Of a stretch of DNA of 64,000 bases, positions 35,008 through 44,447 are shown in pieces; within the stretch, counting starts at the first letter, position 1, and every line of letters begins with the position of its first letter. The notes under the pieces were generated by a model. The model saw nothing but the letters and a program-made list of their open reading frames with translations. It was not told the DNA's origin and did no database searches. A program made the translations under genes and the position numbers. The DNA is from Sphingomonas sp. C3-2 (GTDB lineage Bacteria; Pseudomonadota; Alphaproteobacteria; Sphingomonadales; Sphingomonadaceae): the NCBI RefSeq assembly GCF_033025475.1, contig NZ_CP130322.1:744001-808000 (forward strand), read 5' to 3'.

Positions 35008-36045
35008 TCAGTCGGGTGTGAGCCGGAGCAACTGCTTGCCCCGGTTCGCACCGCTGAACAGTCGCAAAAACGTATCGGGAATATTCTCGAACCCCTGCTG
35101 AATATCGGTGCGATACCGCAATTCTCCCGAAGCGGTCCACGACGTCAGATCCGCGCTGGCTGCGGCGATCCGATCGAGATGGTCGAGCAGGATGAAGCCG
35201 CGCATCGTTCCACGCCTGGTCACCAATTCCATCAGATTTCTTGGGCCGGGCACGGGTGCTTCCGCATTATAGCCGGACACACCCCCACACAGGACGATCC
35301 GCCCGAACCAGGCAAGATTGGCAATCGCGGCTTCGAGGATAGTCCCACCAACATTGTCGAAAAACAGATCGATACCATCGGGGCATAGCGCCTTCAGGCG
35401 CTCCTCAACATTTTCCGCCCGGTAATCAATGGCCGCATCGGCACCATACTCATCGACCAACCATCCGCATTTTTCGGTGCCGCCGGCAATCCCGATCACC
35501 CGCGCGCCAGAAAGCCGGGCAACCTGAAGCGCCACGGAACCGACAGCGCCCGCAGCCCCGGAAACCACAACCGTATCGCCAGCGCGAACCGCGCCGACAT
35601 CGCGAATCCCGACATAGGCGGTGAAACTGGCCCCGCCAAAAAGGCCGAGCGCCTGTTCGGGCGTTACACCGGTGGGCACGAGCGAAGGTGGCTCCTCGCC
35701 TGCGCGACAGGCAACCGCATAGTCCTGCCATCCATAGAGGCCGCGTACCAGCGCGCCTTCCGGATAGGCCGGATTTCGTGACGCAACCACCTGATTGATG
35801 CTGCTGCCACGCACCGGCTCTCCGATCGCGATCGGCGGCATATACCCCGGGACATCATCCATCCAGCCGCGCTGCGCGGGATCGAACCCGAGCATGACGG
35901 TTCGAAGCAGTATCTCGCCCGCATCCAGATCGACGATCGGAACCGGCTCATCACGCCGCTCGAAATCGGCCGCCGTAACCATCCCGTGCGGGCGCCGCGC
36001 AAGGCGCCACTGCCGGTTTATCAAATGATCTGTCCCCACCGTCAC
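35008..36045 (-). CDS. NADP-dependent MDR oxidoreductase (leukotriene B4 dehydrogenase-like)
   Basis: A 345-residue zinc-independent medium-chain reductase, with MLGFDPAQRGWMDD near residue 50, a Rossmann nucleotide motif SGAAGAVGSVALQVARL, and FFDNVGGTILEAAI. These are typical of the YfmJ/curcumin-reductase/leukotriene B4 12-hydroxydehydrogenase group, which reduce alpha,beta-unsaturated carbonyls. It converges on the SDR gene with a five-base gap. A GTG at 36039 is better spaced from GGAGG than the GTG at 36045, so the protein may be two residues shorter. Confidence 0.85.
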   Translation of the reverse strand: MTVGTDHLINRQWRLARRPHGMVTAADFERRDEPVPIVDLDAGEILLRTVMLGFDPAQRGWMDDVPGYMPPIAIGEPVRGSSINQVVASRNPAYPEGALVRGLYGWQDYAVACRAGEEPPSLVPTGVTPEQALGLFGGASFTAYVGIRDVGAVRAGDTVVVSGAAGAVGSVALQVARLSGARVIGIAGGTEKCGWLVDEYGADAAIDYRAENVEERLKALCPDGIDLFFDNVGGTILEAAIANLAWFGRIVLCGGVSGYNAEAPVPGPRNLMELVTRRGTMRGFILLDHLDRIAAASADLTSWTASGELRYRTDIQQGFENIPDTFLRLFSGANRGKQLLRLTPD

Positions 36046-36148
36046 CCCCTCCGTATATATTTTACGGCACAGTGCGGCATGCGCGCGACGCTGACCAGCA
36101 CTGAAACGGAGTGAGGAGAGACAGTGTGTTTATGCGCGTGGCCTGATA

Positions 36149-36547
36149 TTATTTCCCCAGCCAGAACGCCCGCGACTTCGCGGAATCCGGCATCTCGACG
36201 ACAGAGCGGATTTTGCCGTTCTCGATTTCGAAGATGAAGACGATGGCGTTCCGATAGACACGGCCGTCGAGCAGCTTGCCCGTGACATGGGTGAAAACGA
36301 CAACGCGGTCTTCCTCCGCCGTCACCGATTGATGCTCGAACTCCAGCCCGCTTTCAAAGACGTTGAGTTCTGCCAGCATCGTCTCAAGCGCCGATCGATC
36401 CCGGACGCCTGCCATCTCCCAGTCTCCCGGAACGGTCCAGGTGACGTCCGGCGTCATCAGATCGAGACTCTTTACAAGGTCACCGCTCCGCTGGCACTCG
36501 AAATAGCGCGCAACTACCTGCTTCGGCGTGTCCAACTGATCGCCCAA
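36149..36547 (-). CDS. NTF2-like protein (limonene-epoxide hydrolase/SnoaL type)
   Basis: A 132-residue single-domain protein of the NTF2-like superfamily: PKQVVARYFECQRSGD, DLMTPDVTWTVPGDWEMAGV, and a C-terminal strand IVFIFEIENGKIRSVVEM. Such proteins include small hydrolases and isomerases. No specific reaction can be assigned. It starts at TTG with a strong GGGAGG site; no ATG is in frame nearby. It lies between the oxidoreductase and glmS on the same strand. Confidence 0.75.
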   Translation of the reverse strand: MGDQLDTPKQVVARYFECQRSGDLVKSLDLMTPDVTWTVPGDWEMAGVRDRSALETMLAELNVFESGLEFEHQSVTAEEDRVVVFTHVTGKLLDGRVYRNAIVFIFEIENGKIRSVVEMPDSAKSRAFWLGK

Positions 36548-36629
36548 CGCATCCTCCCCTTATTGTTTTGATTATGCTGTCGCTGATGGCGGGCAGGCAG
36601 ACACACACTACCCACCCCCACCTCAGCGA

Positions 36630-38453
36630 TTATTCGACGGTAACAGACTTCGCCAGATTGCGCGGCTGATCGACATCGGTGCCCTTCAGGACCGCGACGT
36701 GATAAGCAAGCAACTGCACGGGCACCGCATAGACCAGCGGCGCGATCAGCGGATGGACGACAGGCATTTCGATCGTTGCCAGAACGTCATCCCCCGCCTG
36801 CGCAATACCGTCGGCATCGGAGATCAGGATCACCTTGCCGCCGCGTGCCTGCACTTCCTGCATGTTCGAGACCGTCTTTTCGAAAAGCGGGCCAGATGGT
36901 GCAAGGACGATCACGGGCACATGTTCATCGATCAAAGCGATCGGGCCGTGCTTCATTTCGCCGGCGGCATAGCCTTCGGCGTGAATATAGCTGATTTCCT
37001 TGAGCTTCAGCGCACCCTCAAGCGCCATCGGATAGTCGGGACCACGGCCGAGATAGAGCACGTCGCGCGCGGGCGCGACGAGAGGAGCGATCGCGAGAAT
37101 ATCCTCATCATATGCAAGCGCCTGGTTGAGCGCCGCTGGCGCCTCGGTCAGGTGGCTCACAATCTCGCGTTCCTCGTCCGCCGACAAACGCCCCTTGGCG
37201 CGCGCAAGATTGGCAGCCAGCGCCGCGAGCACCGCCAACTGGCAGGTAAAGGCCTTGGTCGATGCCACGCCGATCTCGGGCCCCGCATGCGTTGGCAAAA
37301 GCAGATCGGCCTCGCGCGCCATGGAACTGGTGGGCACGTTGACGACAACCGCAATCTTTTGCCCCTCAGTCCGTGCATGACGAAGCGCGGCGAGCGTATC
37401 GGCCGTTTCGCCAGACTGCGAAATAAACAGCGCAAGACCGCCTGGTTCCAGAACAGGCTGGCGATACCGAAATTCCGACGCGACATCGAGGTCGACGGGC
37501 ACGCGCGCAAACTGCTCGAACCAGTATTTGGCGACCATGCCCGCATAGAAGCTCGTGCCGCAGGCCACGATCGTGACGCGGCGGATCTCACCAAGGTCGA
37601 AATCCATGTCAGGCAAGGCGACCTGATTCTCGAGCGGGCGCAGATAGCTCTGCAGGGTCTGCGCGACGACCACCGGTTGCTCGTAGATTTCCTTCTGCAT
37701 GAAATGGCGATGATTGCCCTTGTCGATCATCGCTCCCGTCACGCCGGAATGCGTGACCGGGCGCTCGACGGGATTATTGTCGCGATCAAAGATCTGGACC
37801 TTGTCGCGCTTGACGACCGCCCAGTCCCCTTCGTCGAGATAGGCGATCTTCTGCGTCAACGGCGCCAGCGCAAGCGCGTCCGACCCCAGATAATTCTCCC
37901 CCTCGCCATAACCGACGACAAGCGGAGCCCCCAGTCGCGCCCCGATCAGCAGATCAGGATATTCCCGGAACATGATGGCGAGCGCAAAGGCACCGTGGAG
38001 ACGCGGCAAGACCGCAGCCACCGCTTGTTCGGGCGTTGCGCCGCGCTCGATTTCGCGGGCGACGAGATGACCGACCACTTCGGTGTCGGTCTGGCTGGCG
38101 AAATGGCGGCCTTCGGCGATCAGTTCGTCGCGCAGTGGCTTGAAGTTCTCGATAATGCCGTTGTGGACCAAAGTGACATCGCCCACGACATGCGGATGCG
38201 CATTATCTTCGGTCGGCGCACCATGCGTCGCCCAACGGGTATGGGCGATGCCGCTGCTTCCCGGAAGCGGATTGGCGGCCAGCTTTTCAGCCAGATTGTT
38301 CAGTTTGCCTTCTGCGCGACGCCGGTCGAGCGCGCCATTATTGATGGTGCAAACACCTGCGGAGTCATATCCGCGATATTCAAGCCGACGAAGCCCGTCC
38401 ACCAACCGACCCGCCACATCGCCCTGGCCGAGAATCCCGATAATTCCGCACAT
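36630..38453 (-). CDS. glmS: Glutamine-fructose-6-phosphate aminotransferase
   Basis: A 607-residue enzyme making glucosamine-6-phosphate from fructose-6-phosphate and glutamine, the first step to UDP-GlcNAc for peptidoglycan and lipopolysaccharide. The mature N-terminus MCGIIGILG carries the catalytic Cys of the class II amidotransferase domain. Two SIS sugar-isomerase domains follow (VACGTSFYAGMVAKYW; LGRGPDYPMALEGALKLKEI), ending in PRNLAKSVTVE. The ATG at 38453 is chosen because the Cys must be residue 2. No glmS ribozyme is seen. It lies seven bases after glmU, so the two form an operon. Confidence 0.97.
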   Translation of the reverse strand: MCGIIGILGQGDVAGRLVDGLRRLEYRGYDSAGVCTINNGALDRRRAEGKLNNLAEKLAANPLPGSSGIAHTRWATHGAPTEDNAHPHVVGDVTLVHNGIIENFKPLRDELIAEGRHFASQTDTEVVGHLVAREIERGATPEQAVAAVLPRLHGAFALAIMFREYPDLLIGARLGAPLVVGYGEGENYLGSDALALAPLTQKIAYLDEGDWAVVKRDKVQIFDRDNNPVERPVTHSGVTGAMIDKGNHRHFMQKEIYEQPVVVAQTLQSYLRPLENQVALPDMDFDLGEIRRVTIVACGTSFYAGMVAKYWFEQFARVPVDLDVASEFRYRQPVLEPGGLALFISQSGETADTLAALRHARTEGQKIAVVVNVPTSSMAREADLLLPTHAGPEIGVASTKAFTCQLAVLAALAANLARAKGRLSADEEREIVSHLTEAPAALNQALAYDEDILAIAPLVAPARDVLYLGRGPDYPMALEGALKLKEISYIHAEGYAAGEMKHGPIALIDEHVPVIVLAPSGPLFEKTVSNMQEVQARGGKVILISDADGIAQAGDDVLATIEMPVVHPLIAPLVYAVPVQLLAYHVAVLKGTDVDQPRNLAKSVTVE

Positions 38454-38460
38454 ATTACGC

Positions 38461-39813
38461 TTATCCCGCCTTCTTTGCCTGCATTGCCGCACGGAAACGT
38501 GCGGCCCAGCCGGGCTTAACATCCTGTTTGCCCCGCGCAACGCCGAGTGCATCCGCCTCGACATCGCGGATTACCACCGAACCTGCGCCGACAATGGCAC
38601 CATCGCCGATCCGAACCGGCGCAACGAGCGCGCTATTCGATCCGATAAAGGCGCCTTTGCCAATTTCGGTCCGATATTTGAAATAGCCGTCATAATTGCA
38701 AGTGATCGTACCCGCGCCAATATTCGCGCCCTCGCCAATCTCCGCATCGCCAAGATAGCTAAGGTGGTTCGCCTTGGCGCCCTTGCCCAGAACGGCCTTC
38801 TTGACCTCGACGAAATTGCCCACCTTCGCCTTTTCACGAAGTACGGCACCGGGACGCAGGCGCGCATAAGGGCCTACTTCCGAACCTTTTTCAACAACAG
38901 CGCCCTCAAGATGCGAAAAGGCGCGGATCGAAACGTGATCCGCCACATGGACACCGGGGCCGAAAACCACATTGGGCTCGATGGTAACGTCGCGGCCCAG
39001 CACCGTGTCATAGGCGAAATATACGGTGTCGGGTGCCGTCAGCGTAACACCGTCGGCCATGGCCGCGGCGCGGCGACGTTGCTGCCAGCTCGCCTCGACC
39101 GCCGCTAGCTCAGCCCGGCTGTTGACCCCTGCGACTTCCCAGGCTGCACCCTCGATAACAGCGCTCTGGCGACCATCAGTCGCCGCGAGCATGACAATAT
39201 CGGGAAGATAATATTCCCCCGCCGCATTGTCGTTGCCGACCCGCGCCAGCAGCGCAAACAAATCGCGTGCGCGAACAGCCAACAATCCCGAATTGCACAG
39301 CGTGACGGCACGCTCCTCGGCAGAGGCGTCCTTGAACTCGACCATCTTGGCAATGGTGCCGGCATCATCCGCGACAATTCGGCCATAGGCTGCGGGATCG
39401 GTCGGTCGAAACCCTAGGACGACCGCAGCCGGAGCATCCGATGCGTTCAACCGCTCGCGCATGCGCTGCATCGTATCGACCGAGACAAGCGGCACGTCCC
39501 CGTACAGGATCAGAATATCACCATCGAACTCCTGAAGCGCCTCTTCCGCCTGCTGAACGGCATGCCCGGTGCCAAGCTGCTCGGCCTGCACCGCAATACG
39601 TACGCCGCGTCCTGCAAGGGAGGCCTCGATCTGATCGCGCCCCGAGCCGACGACGACGACCTTCTCCGTCGGCGCCAGCGTATCGATGCTCGCCAACAGG
39701 TGATGCAGCATCGGACGGCCCGCAATCGGATGCAGAACCTTGTGCCGGTCCGATTTCATCCGCGTCCCCTGCCCTGCGGCAAGAACGATGGCGGCAATCG
39801 GCGGCAGCGACAT
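38461..39813 (-). CDS. glmU: Bifunctional GlcNAc-1-P uridyltransferase/acetyltransferase
   Basis: A 450-residue bifunctional enzyme giving UDP-GlcNAc. The N-terminal nucleotidyltransferase has AIVLAAGQGTRMKSDRHKVL and LYGDVPLV. The C-terminal left-handed beta-helix acetyltransferase has IGAGTITCNYDGYFKYRT and hexapeptide repeats. ATG 39813 has GAGAGG upstream; the frame further upstream overlaps the divergent gph gene. It is the first gene of the glmU-glmS operon. Confidence 0.97.
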   Translation of the reverse strand: MSLPPIAAIVLAAGQGTRMKSDRHKVLHPIAGRPMLHHLLASIDTLAPTEKVVVVGSGRDQIEASLAGRGVRIAVQAEQLGTGHAVQQAEEALQEFDGDILILYGDVPLVSVDTMQRMRERLNASDAPAAVVLGFRPTDPAAYGRIVADDAGTIAKMVEFKDASAEERAVTLCNSGLLAVRARDLFALLARVGNDNAAGEYYLPDIVMLAATDGRQSAVIEGAAWEVAGVNSRAELAAVEASWQQRRRAAAMADGVTLTAPDTVYFAYDTVLGRDVTIEPNVVFGPGVHVADHVSIRAFSHLEGAVVEKGSEVGPYARLRPGAVLREKAKVGNFVEVKKAVLGKGAKANHLSYLGDAEIGEGANIGAGTITCNYDGYFKYRTEIGKGAFIGSNSALVAPVRIGDGAIVGAGSVVIRDVEADALGVARGKQDVKPGWAARFRAAMQAKKAG

Positions 39814-39899
39814 GCATTTTCCTCTCAACAGAAAGTCAGAAGCTGCGCATTGCCATGACTTGCTTGCCAACGCCACCCTAGGCGCGGCATGAGGCGGGC

Positions 39900-40583
39900 A
39901 TGAACGATTTCCCCTTCGACATTGTCGGTTTCGATCTGGATGGCACGCTGCTCGATACCAGCGTCGACCTTGCAAATGCGGTCAACCACGCCCTTGCCCA
40001 TGCCGGGCGCGCGCCGCTGAGCGTCGAAGAGGTAAAGCCCATGATCGGGGGCGGCGCCAAGAAAATGCTCGAACGCGGCCTGGAAGCAACGGGCGGCTAT
40101 ACGGAGGAAGAGATGGAGGATCTCTACCACCGGCTCCTCACCTTTTACGAAGCCAATATCGCGGTGGGAACGGTGCCCTTTCCCGGCACGCTTGCCGCAC
40201 TGGACCAACTCGACGCCATGGGCGTGAAGCTGGCCGTCGTTACCAACAAGTTCGAACATCTTGCGCAGAAGGTGCTTGTGCAACTCGGCCTGCGCGACCG
40301 GTTCGTCGCGCTGATTGGCGGGGATACGATGGGCAAGGGCAATTCCAAGCCAAGCGCAGCGCCCATTCACGAAATGATTGCCCGCGCGGGCGGCGGACGT
40401 GCGGCCTTTGTCGGAGATTCCATTTTCGACACGCTGGCAGCGAAAAATGCCGGTATTCCTTCGGTCGCCGTCTCTTTCGGTTTCCTCATGCAGCCGATTG
40501 AAGAACTCGGCGCCGATGTCATTATTGATCATTATGACGAACTGATCCCCGCGCTTGCGAGGTTGATGCCGCAATCTGCCTGA
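39900..40583 (+). CDS. gph: Phosphoglycolate phosphatase (HAD)
   Basis: A 227-residue HAD phosphatase with the nucleophile Asp in VGFDLDGTLLDTSVD, motif II in LAVVTNKFEHLA, and motifs III/IV in KPSAAPIHEM and AFVGDSIFDTLAAKNAG. It removes 2-phosphoglycolate formed during repair of 3'-phosphoglycolate DNA ends. It is divergent from glmU with an 86-bp shared promoter region. Family-level assignment is firm; the exact substrate is inferred. Confidence 0.9.
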   Translation: MNDFPFDIVGFDLDGTLLDTSVDLANAVNHALAHAGRAPLSVEEVKPMIGGGAKKMLERGLEATGGYTEEEMEDLYHRLLTFYEANIAVGTVPFPGTLAALDQLDAMGVKLAVVTNKFEHLAQKVLVQLGLRDRFVALIGGDTMGKGNSKPSAAPIHEMIARAGGGRAAFVGDSIFDTLAAKNAGIPSVAVSFGFLMQPIEELGADVIIDHYDELIPALARLMPQSA

Positions 40584-40641
40584 AAAGCCCAACGCACGAA
40601 AATTGCGGTGACACTCTGCCAAATCCGCTAAGGGAAGCAGC

Positions 40642-41865
40642 ATGAAGCTGCTCGATTCCCCGTGGACCACCACCGCAGTCGTCATCGTCATATTGGCCGC
40701 AGGAGTCGGTTGGGGCGTGGGAGGCAACTGGGAATCAGCGCTCGTCACGCTGCTCGGCGGAATGGCCGCGATCCTGATCGCACAATATCCGTTCAAATTC
40801 GAAAATGATAACACAACGCCGATATTGAACGCCGAAGAAAGCGCGGGCCGGGCCCGCGTCAAGGTGATCGAGGCGCTGAACGACCCCGCGCTCATCATCC
40901 GCCGCGGGCGCATCATCATCGCCAACCCGGCGGCACTCGCGCTGTTCGGCAACCATATCATGGGAGAGGACGTCCGCGTCGCCATTCGTCACCCCGCCGC
41001 CGCGGAACATCTGATGGCGAGCACCCTGCCCCGCGACGATCGTGGGATCGAGTTGGTCGGCCTCGGATCGCTTGACCAGCACTGGCTGATGCGTGTGGTC
41101 GACATCGGCGATGAACGCCGGCTGGTGCACCTCATCGATCGCAGCGAAGCCTATGTCGCCGAGCGGATGCGCGTGGACTTCGTTGCCAATGCGAGCCACG
41201 AACTGCGCACGCCGCTTGCCGGCATCATCGGTTTTATCGAAACGCTGGACGAGCCGGAAGCCGGTAGCGACGCCGGAACCCGCAAGCGCTTCTTGGGCGT
41301 GATGATGAAAGAGGCCCGGCGTATGCAGACGCTGGTGGATGACCTCATTTCCCTCTCCCGCATCGAAGCGGACAAATATCGTGCGCCCGACGATGCGGTC
41401 GATCTGGTACCACTGGTTCAGGAAGTCAGCCGGGTGACGAAGGATCGCCCCGGCGCGGATCAGCGCGAAATCCTCGTCGAGATTGACGAGAAAACGCCTC
41501 CTGTGGCCGGGGACCGGGCACAGCTATCCCAGTTGCTACACAATATCGTCGGCAATGCGTTCAAATATGGTCGTCCAGGCACCCCCATCCGCATCTCTAT
41601 GGCAGGAAACGGTAATGCGATGGTGAGACTGTCGGTCGAGGACGAAGGCGAAGGCATCGCCCCACACCATATTCCGCGCCTCACAGAGCGCTTCTACCGC
41701 GTCGATTCGGGGCGAAGCCGTTCACTCGGAGGCACCGGCCTTGGCCTTTCAATTGTTAAACATATTGTCGAACGGCATCGCGGAAAACTCGATATCGCAA
41801 GCATTTCCGGTAAGGGCACAACGGTGACAGTCACGCTTCCTGCCGCTTCGGAGCGCATGTCATAA
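40642..41865 (+). CDS. phoR: Phosphate regulon sensor kinase
   Basis: A 407-residue histidine kinase with two N-terminal membrane helices, a PAS-like domain (PALIIRRGRIIIANPAALAL), a HisKA box with the phospho-accepting His (FVANASHELRTPLAGIIGF, about 190), and a HATPase domain (HNIVGNAFKYG, GTGLGLSIVKHIVERH). PhoR senses phosphate sufficiency through the Pst-PhoU complex and controls PhoB. It heads phoR-pstSCAB-phoU-phoB, so identity is supported by context. Confidence 0.93.
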   Translation: MKLLDSPWTTTAVVIVILAAGVGWGVGGNWESALVTLLGGMAAILIAQYPFKFENDNTTPILNAEESAGRARVKVIEALNDPALIIRRGRIIIANPAALALFGNHIMGEDVRVAIRHPAAAEHLMASTLPRDDRGIELVGLGSLDQHWLMRVVDIGDERRLVHLIDRSEAYVAERMRVDFVANASHELRTPLAGIIGFIETLDEPEAGSDAGTRKRFLGVMMKEARRMQTLVDDLISLSRIEADKYRAPDDAVDLVPLVQEVSRVTKDRPGADQREILVEIDEKTPPVAGDRAQLSQLLHNIVGNAFKYGRPGTPIRISMAGNGNAMVRLSVEDEGEGIAPHHIPRLTERFYRVDSGRSRSLGGTGLGLSIVKHIVERHRGKLDIASISGKGTTVTVTLPAASERMS

Positions 41866-41874
41866 AAGTGAAAT
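41857..41874 (+). promoter_or_regulatory. Possible Pho box before pstS
   Basis: ATGTCATAAAAGTGAAAT resembles two 7-mer half-sites (CTGTCAT-N4-CTGTCAT). The first half fits well (6/7), the second poorly (4/7). It overlaps the phoR stop codon and lies about 70 bp before pstS, a plausible PhoB position. Confidence 0.3.
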
Positions 41875-41946
41875 ACATCTGCAACAAAAGGCCAACCTGA
41901 CGCTGCTAGCGCGGCGCCGCGCCACAAACGTGGCAAGGAGATCAGA

Positions 41947-42993
41947 ATGTTGAAGAAGTTTGCACTCATCGCTGTTTCAACGCTCGCGCTGTCCGCTTGT
42001 GGCGATCAGGGCGCGACCGGTGCGTCCGCAGCCCGCGACCAGATCAAGGTCGTCGGATCGTCGACTGTCTATCCCTTTTCAACTGCGGTTGCCGAACAGT
42101 TCCAGCATAAGAATACCGGCTTCAAAGCACCCGTTATCGAATCGACGGGCACCGGCGCTGGCATGAAGCAGTTCTGTGCCGGGCTCGGTGCCACGCACCC
42201 CGATATTGCGAACGCATCGCGTCGCATCAAGAAAACTGAGTTCGACGATTGCCAGAAGAATGGCGTGAAGGATGTCGTCGAAGTCCAGGTGGGCATTGAT
42301 GGTCTGGCATTTGTAGAATCGGTCAAGGGACCGGCGATGAAGCTGACCCCCGAAGACATCTACAAGGCGCTCGCTGCCAATCCCTATGGCAAGCCCAACA
42401 CCACCAAGACCTGGAAAGACGTGAACGCGGCACTGCCGGCGATCCCGATCCAGGTGTACGGCCCGCCGTCGACCTCCGGCACGCGCGATGCTCTCGCCGA
42501 ACTGATCCTCGAAAAGGGTTGCGACGCAAATCCGGAAATGAAGGCGCTGAAGTCCGAAAACGCTGACAAGCACAAGGATCTGTGCACCCGCGTCCGCGAA
42601 GACGGCGCCTATGTCGACTCCGGCGAAAACGACAATCTCATCGTGCAAAAACTGGGCGCCAACCCGAACGCCATCGGCGTCCTTGGATACAGCTTCCTTG
42701 AGGAAAATCTGGCAACCGTCCGCGGTATCGAGTTGAACAATGTGAAGCCGACCTACGACACGATCGCCGACTTCTCCTACCCCGGCGCGCGGCCCCTCTA
42801 CATCTATGTGAAGGCCGGTCACTTGAACGCCATCAAGGGCCTTCGCGAATATGTCGGCGAATGGGCAAGCGCCTGGAACACTGGCGGCTATCTGGCCAAG
42901 CGCGGTCTGATCGCATCCCCCGAAGCGGTTCGCAAGGCCAATGCGGACACCGTCGCCAATATGACGCCGCTCGACGGCGCTTCGCTCAAATAA
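41947..42993 (+). CDS. pstS: Phosphate ABC transporter substrate-binding lipoprotein
   Basis: A 348-residue periplasmic phosphate-binding protein. A lipoprotein signal peptide ends in LALSAC (lipid-modified Cys). VVGSSTVYPFSTAVAEQF, ESTGTGAGMKQFC and GPPSTSGTRDALAELI match phosphate-contacting motifs of the family. It delivers phosphate to PstCAB. It begins 81 bp after phoR and leads the pst genes. Confidence 0.95.
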   Translation: MLKKFALIAVSTLALSACGDQGATGASAARDQIKVVGSSTVYPFSTAVAEQFQHKNTGFKAPVIESTGTGAGMKQFCAGLGATHPDIANASRRIKKTEFDDCQKNGVKDVVEVQVGIDGLAFVESVKGPAMKLTPEDIYKALAANPYGKPNTTKTWKDVNAALPAIPIQVYGPPSTSGTRDALAELILEKGCDANPEMKALKSENADKHKDLCTRVREDGAYVDSGENDNLIVQKLGANPNAIGVLGYSFLEENLATVRGIELNNVKPTYDTIADFSYPGARPLYIYVKAGHLNAIKGLREYVGEWASAWNTGGYLAKRGLIASPEAVRKANADTVANMTPLDGASLK

Positions 42994-43067
42994 TCAAACC
43001 GAACTTTTTGCGGGTCGGATGGATATCCAGCCGGCCCGCATAATTGCAAGAAAGGCTGAACCCCACA

Positions 43068-44447
43068 GTGTCCACGCTCGCACTCCTGTTCCTAGTGCTG
43101 GGGCTCGGCCTTATCGCCTGGGTCAGCGCCCGGATGCGCGCCGCGCGGTTTTCCGTCAGCGCTGGAAGCACGCGCCCGCATTCATTGCCGGCCTATCATG
43201 GCTGGTATGTATGCCTTTGGGCGGTCATCCCGACGCTGATCTTCCTGGTCGCGTGGTCGATTGTGTCGCCGGGGCTGGTGACCGATTCAGTCCTTTCCAC
43301 TTCGGTGGCCGCAAAGCTACCCGAGCTCGCGGTTGAGCGCGCCTCCATTCTCGCCGAAGCCCGCGGCATTGCCCAGGGCACGATCACGGCAGCGTTCAAT
43401 CCGCTGTCGACCGAACTCGCGCCCGCTTATCGCCAGGCACTGACGCTTTACGGCTCGATCGGCACCGCGATTGCGCTGATCCTGGCCTTCGCCGGCGGCG
43501 CCTATGCCTTTACCCGGGTGAAACCAGACTTCCGCGCCCGTACGCGCGTTGAGCGGCTGGTGATGGGTGCACTGCTTCTCGCCTCGCTCATCGCGATCCT
43601 GACCACGATCGGCATCGTCGCATCGCTGCTCTTCGAATCCGTCCGCTTCTTCAGCATGATTTCGCCCGTAGAGTTCCTGTTCGGTACGAAGTGGAGCCCG
43701 CAATCGGCAGTGCTCCCCGGCCAGCAAAATGCCTTCGGCGCGGTTCCGCTCTTCTGGGGCACGATCTTCATCGGCGCGATCATCGCCATGGCCGTCGCCA
43801 TTCCGCTCGGCCTGATGAGCGCGATCTATCTCACACAATATGCCAAGCCCTCCACGCGTCGCTGGATGAAGCCGATTCTCGAGATTTTGGCGGGCGTGCC
43901 GACCGTGGTTTACGGCTATTTCGCGGCCCTTACCGTGGCGCCGGCGCTCCGCGATCTGGCGGTCGCCATAGGCATCAGCAACGCATCGTCGGAATCCGCG
44001 CTTGCCGCCGGTGTCGTAATGGGCGTGATGATCATTCCTTTCGTGTCATCCATGGCAGACGATTCCATCGCAGCGGTTCCGCAGGCGATGCGCGACGGCT
44101 CACTCGCCATGGGCGCAACCTCCTCCGAAACCATCCGCAAGGTGCTGCTGCCGGCCGCCCTGCCCGGCGTCGTCGGCGGTGTGCTGCTCGCGGTAAGCCG
44201 CGCGATCGGTGAAACGATGATCGTGGTGATGGCTGCTGGCCTTGCTGCCAATCTGACCGCCAATCCGTTCAGTTCGGTCACCACCGTCACCACCCAGATC
44301 GTTCAGTTGCTGACCGGCGACCAGGAGTTCGACAGCGCCAAGACGCTCGCCGCCTTCGCGCTCGGCTTGGTCCTGTTCATGATCACCCTCCTCCTCAACA
44401 TCGTCGCCCTGCGCGTCGTGAAGAAATATCGGGAAGCTTATGACTGA
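43068..44447 (+). CDS. pstC: Phosphate ABC transporter permease PstC
   Basis: A 459-residue inner-membrane permease, longer than the usual roughly 300 residues because of an N-terminal extension with extra membrane segments (LALLFLVLGLGLIAW and later). The ABC-permease core and EAA-type loop are clear (QAMRDGSLAMGATSSETIRK), with SRAIGETMIVVMAAG. GTG 43068 is preferred; a TTG at 43044 is possible. It overlaps pstA by eight bases. It forms the channel with PstA. Confidence 0.92.
   Translation: MSTLALLFLVLGLGLIAWVSARMRAARFSVSAGSTRPHSLPAYHGWYVCLWAVIPTLIFLVAWSIVSPGLVTDSVLSTSVAAKLPELAVERASILAEARGIAQGTITAAFNPLSTELAPAYRQALTLYGSIGTAIALILAFAGGAYAFTRVKPDFRARTRVERLVMGALLLASLIAILTTIGIVASLLFESVRFFSMISPVEFLFGTKWSPQSAVLPGQQNAFGAVPLFWGTIFIGAIIAMAVAIPLGLMSAIYLTQYAKPSTRRWMKPILEILAGVPTVVYGYFAALTVAPALRDLAVAIGISNASSESALAAGVVMGVMIIPFVSSMADDSIAAVPQAMRDGSLAMGATSSETIRKVLLPAALPGVVGGVLLAVSRAIGETMIVVMAAGLAANLTANPFSSVTTVTTQIVQLLTGDQEFDSAKTLAAFALGLVLFMITLLLNIVALRVVKKYREAYD

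Noticed and set aside
36699-38519. 606-codon open frame on the plus strand
   Set aside because: It lies wholly antisense to glmS, which is certain. Such long shadow frames are common in GC-rich genes.
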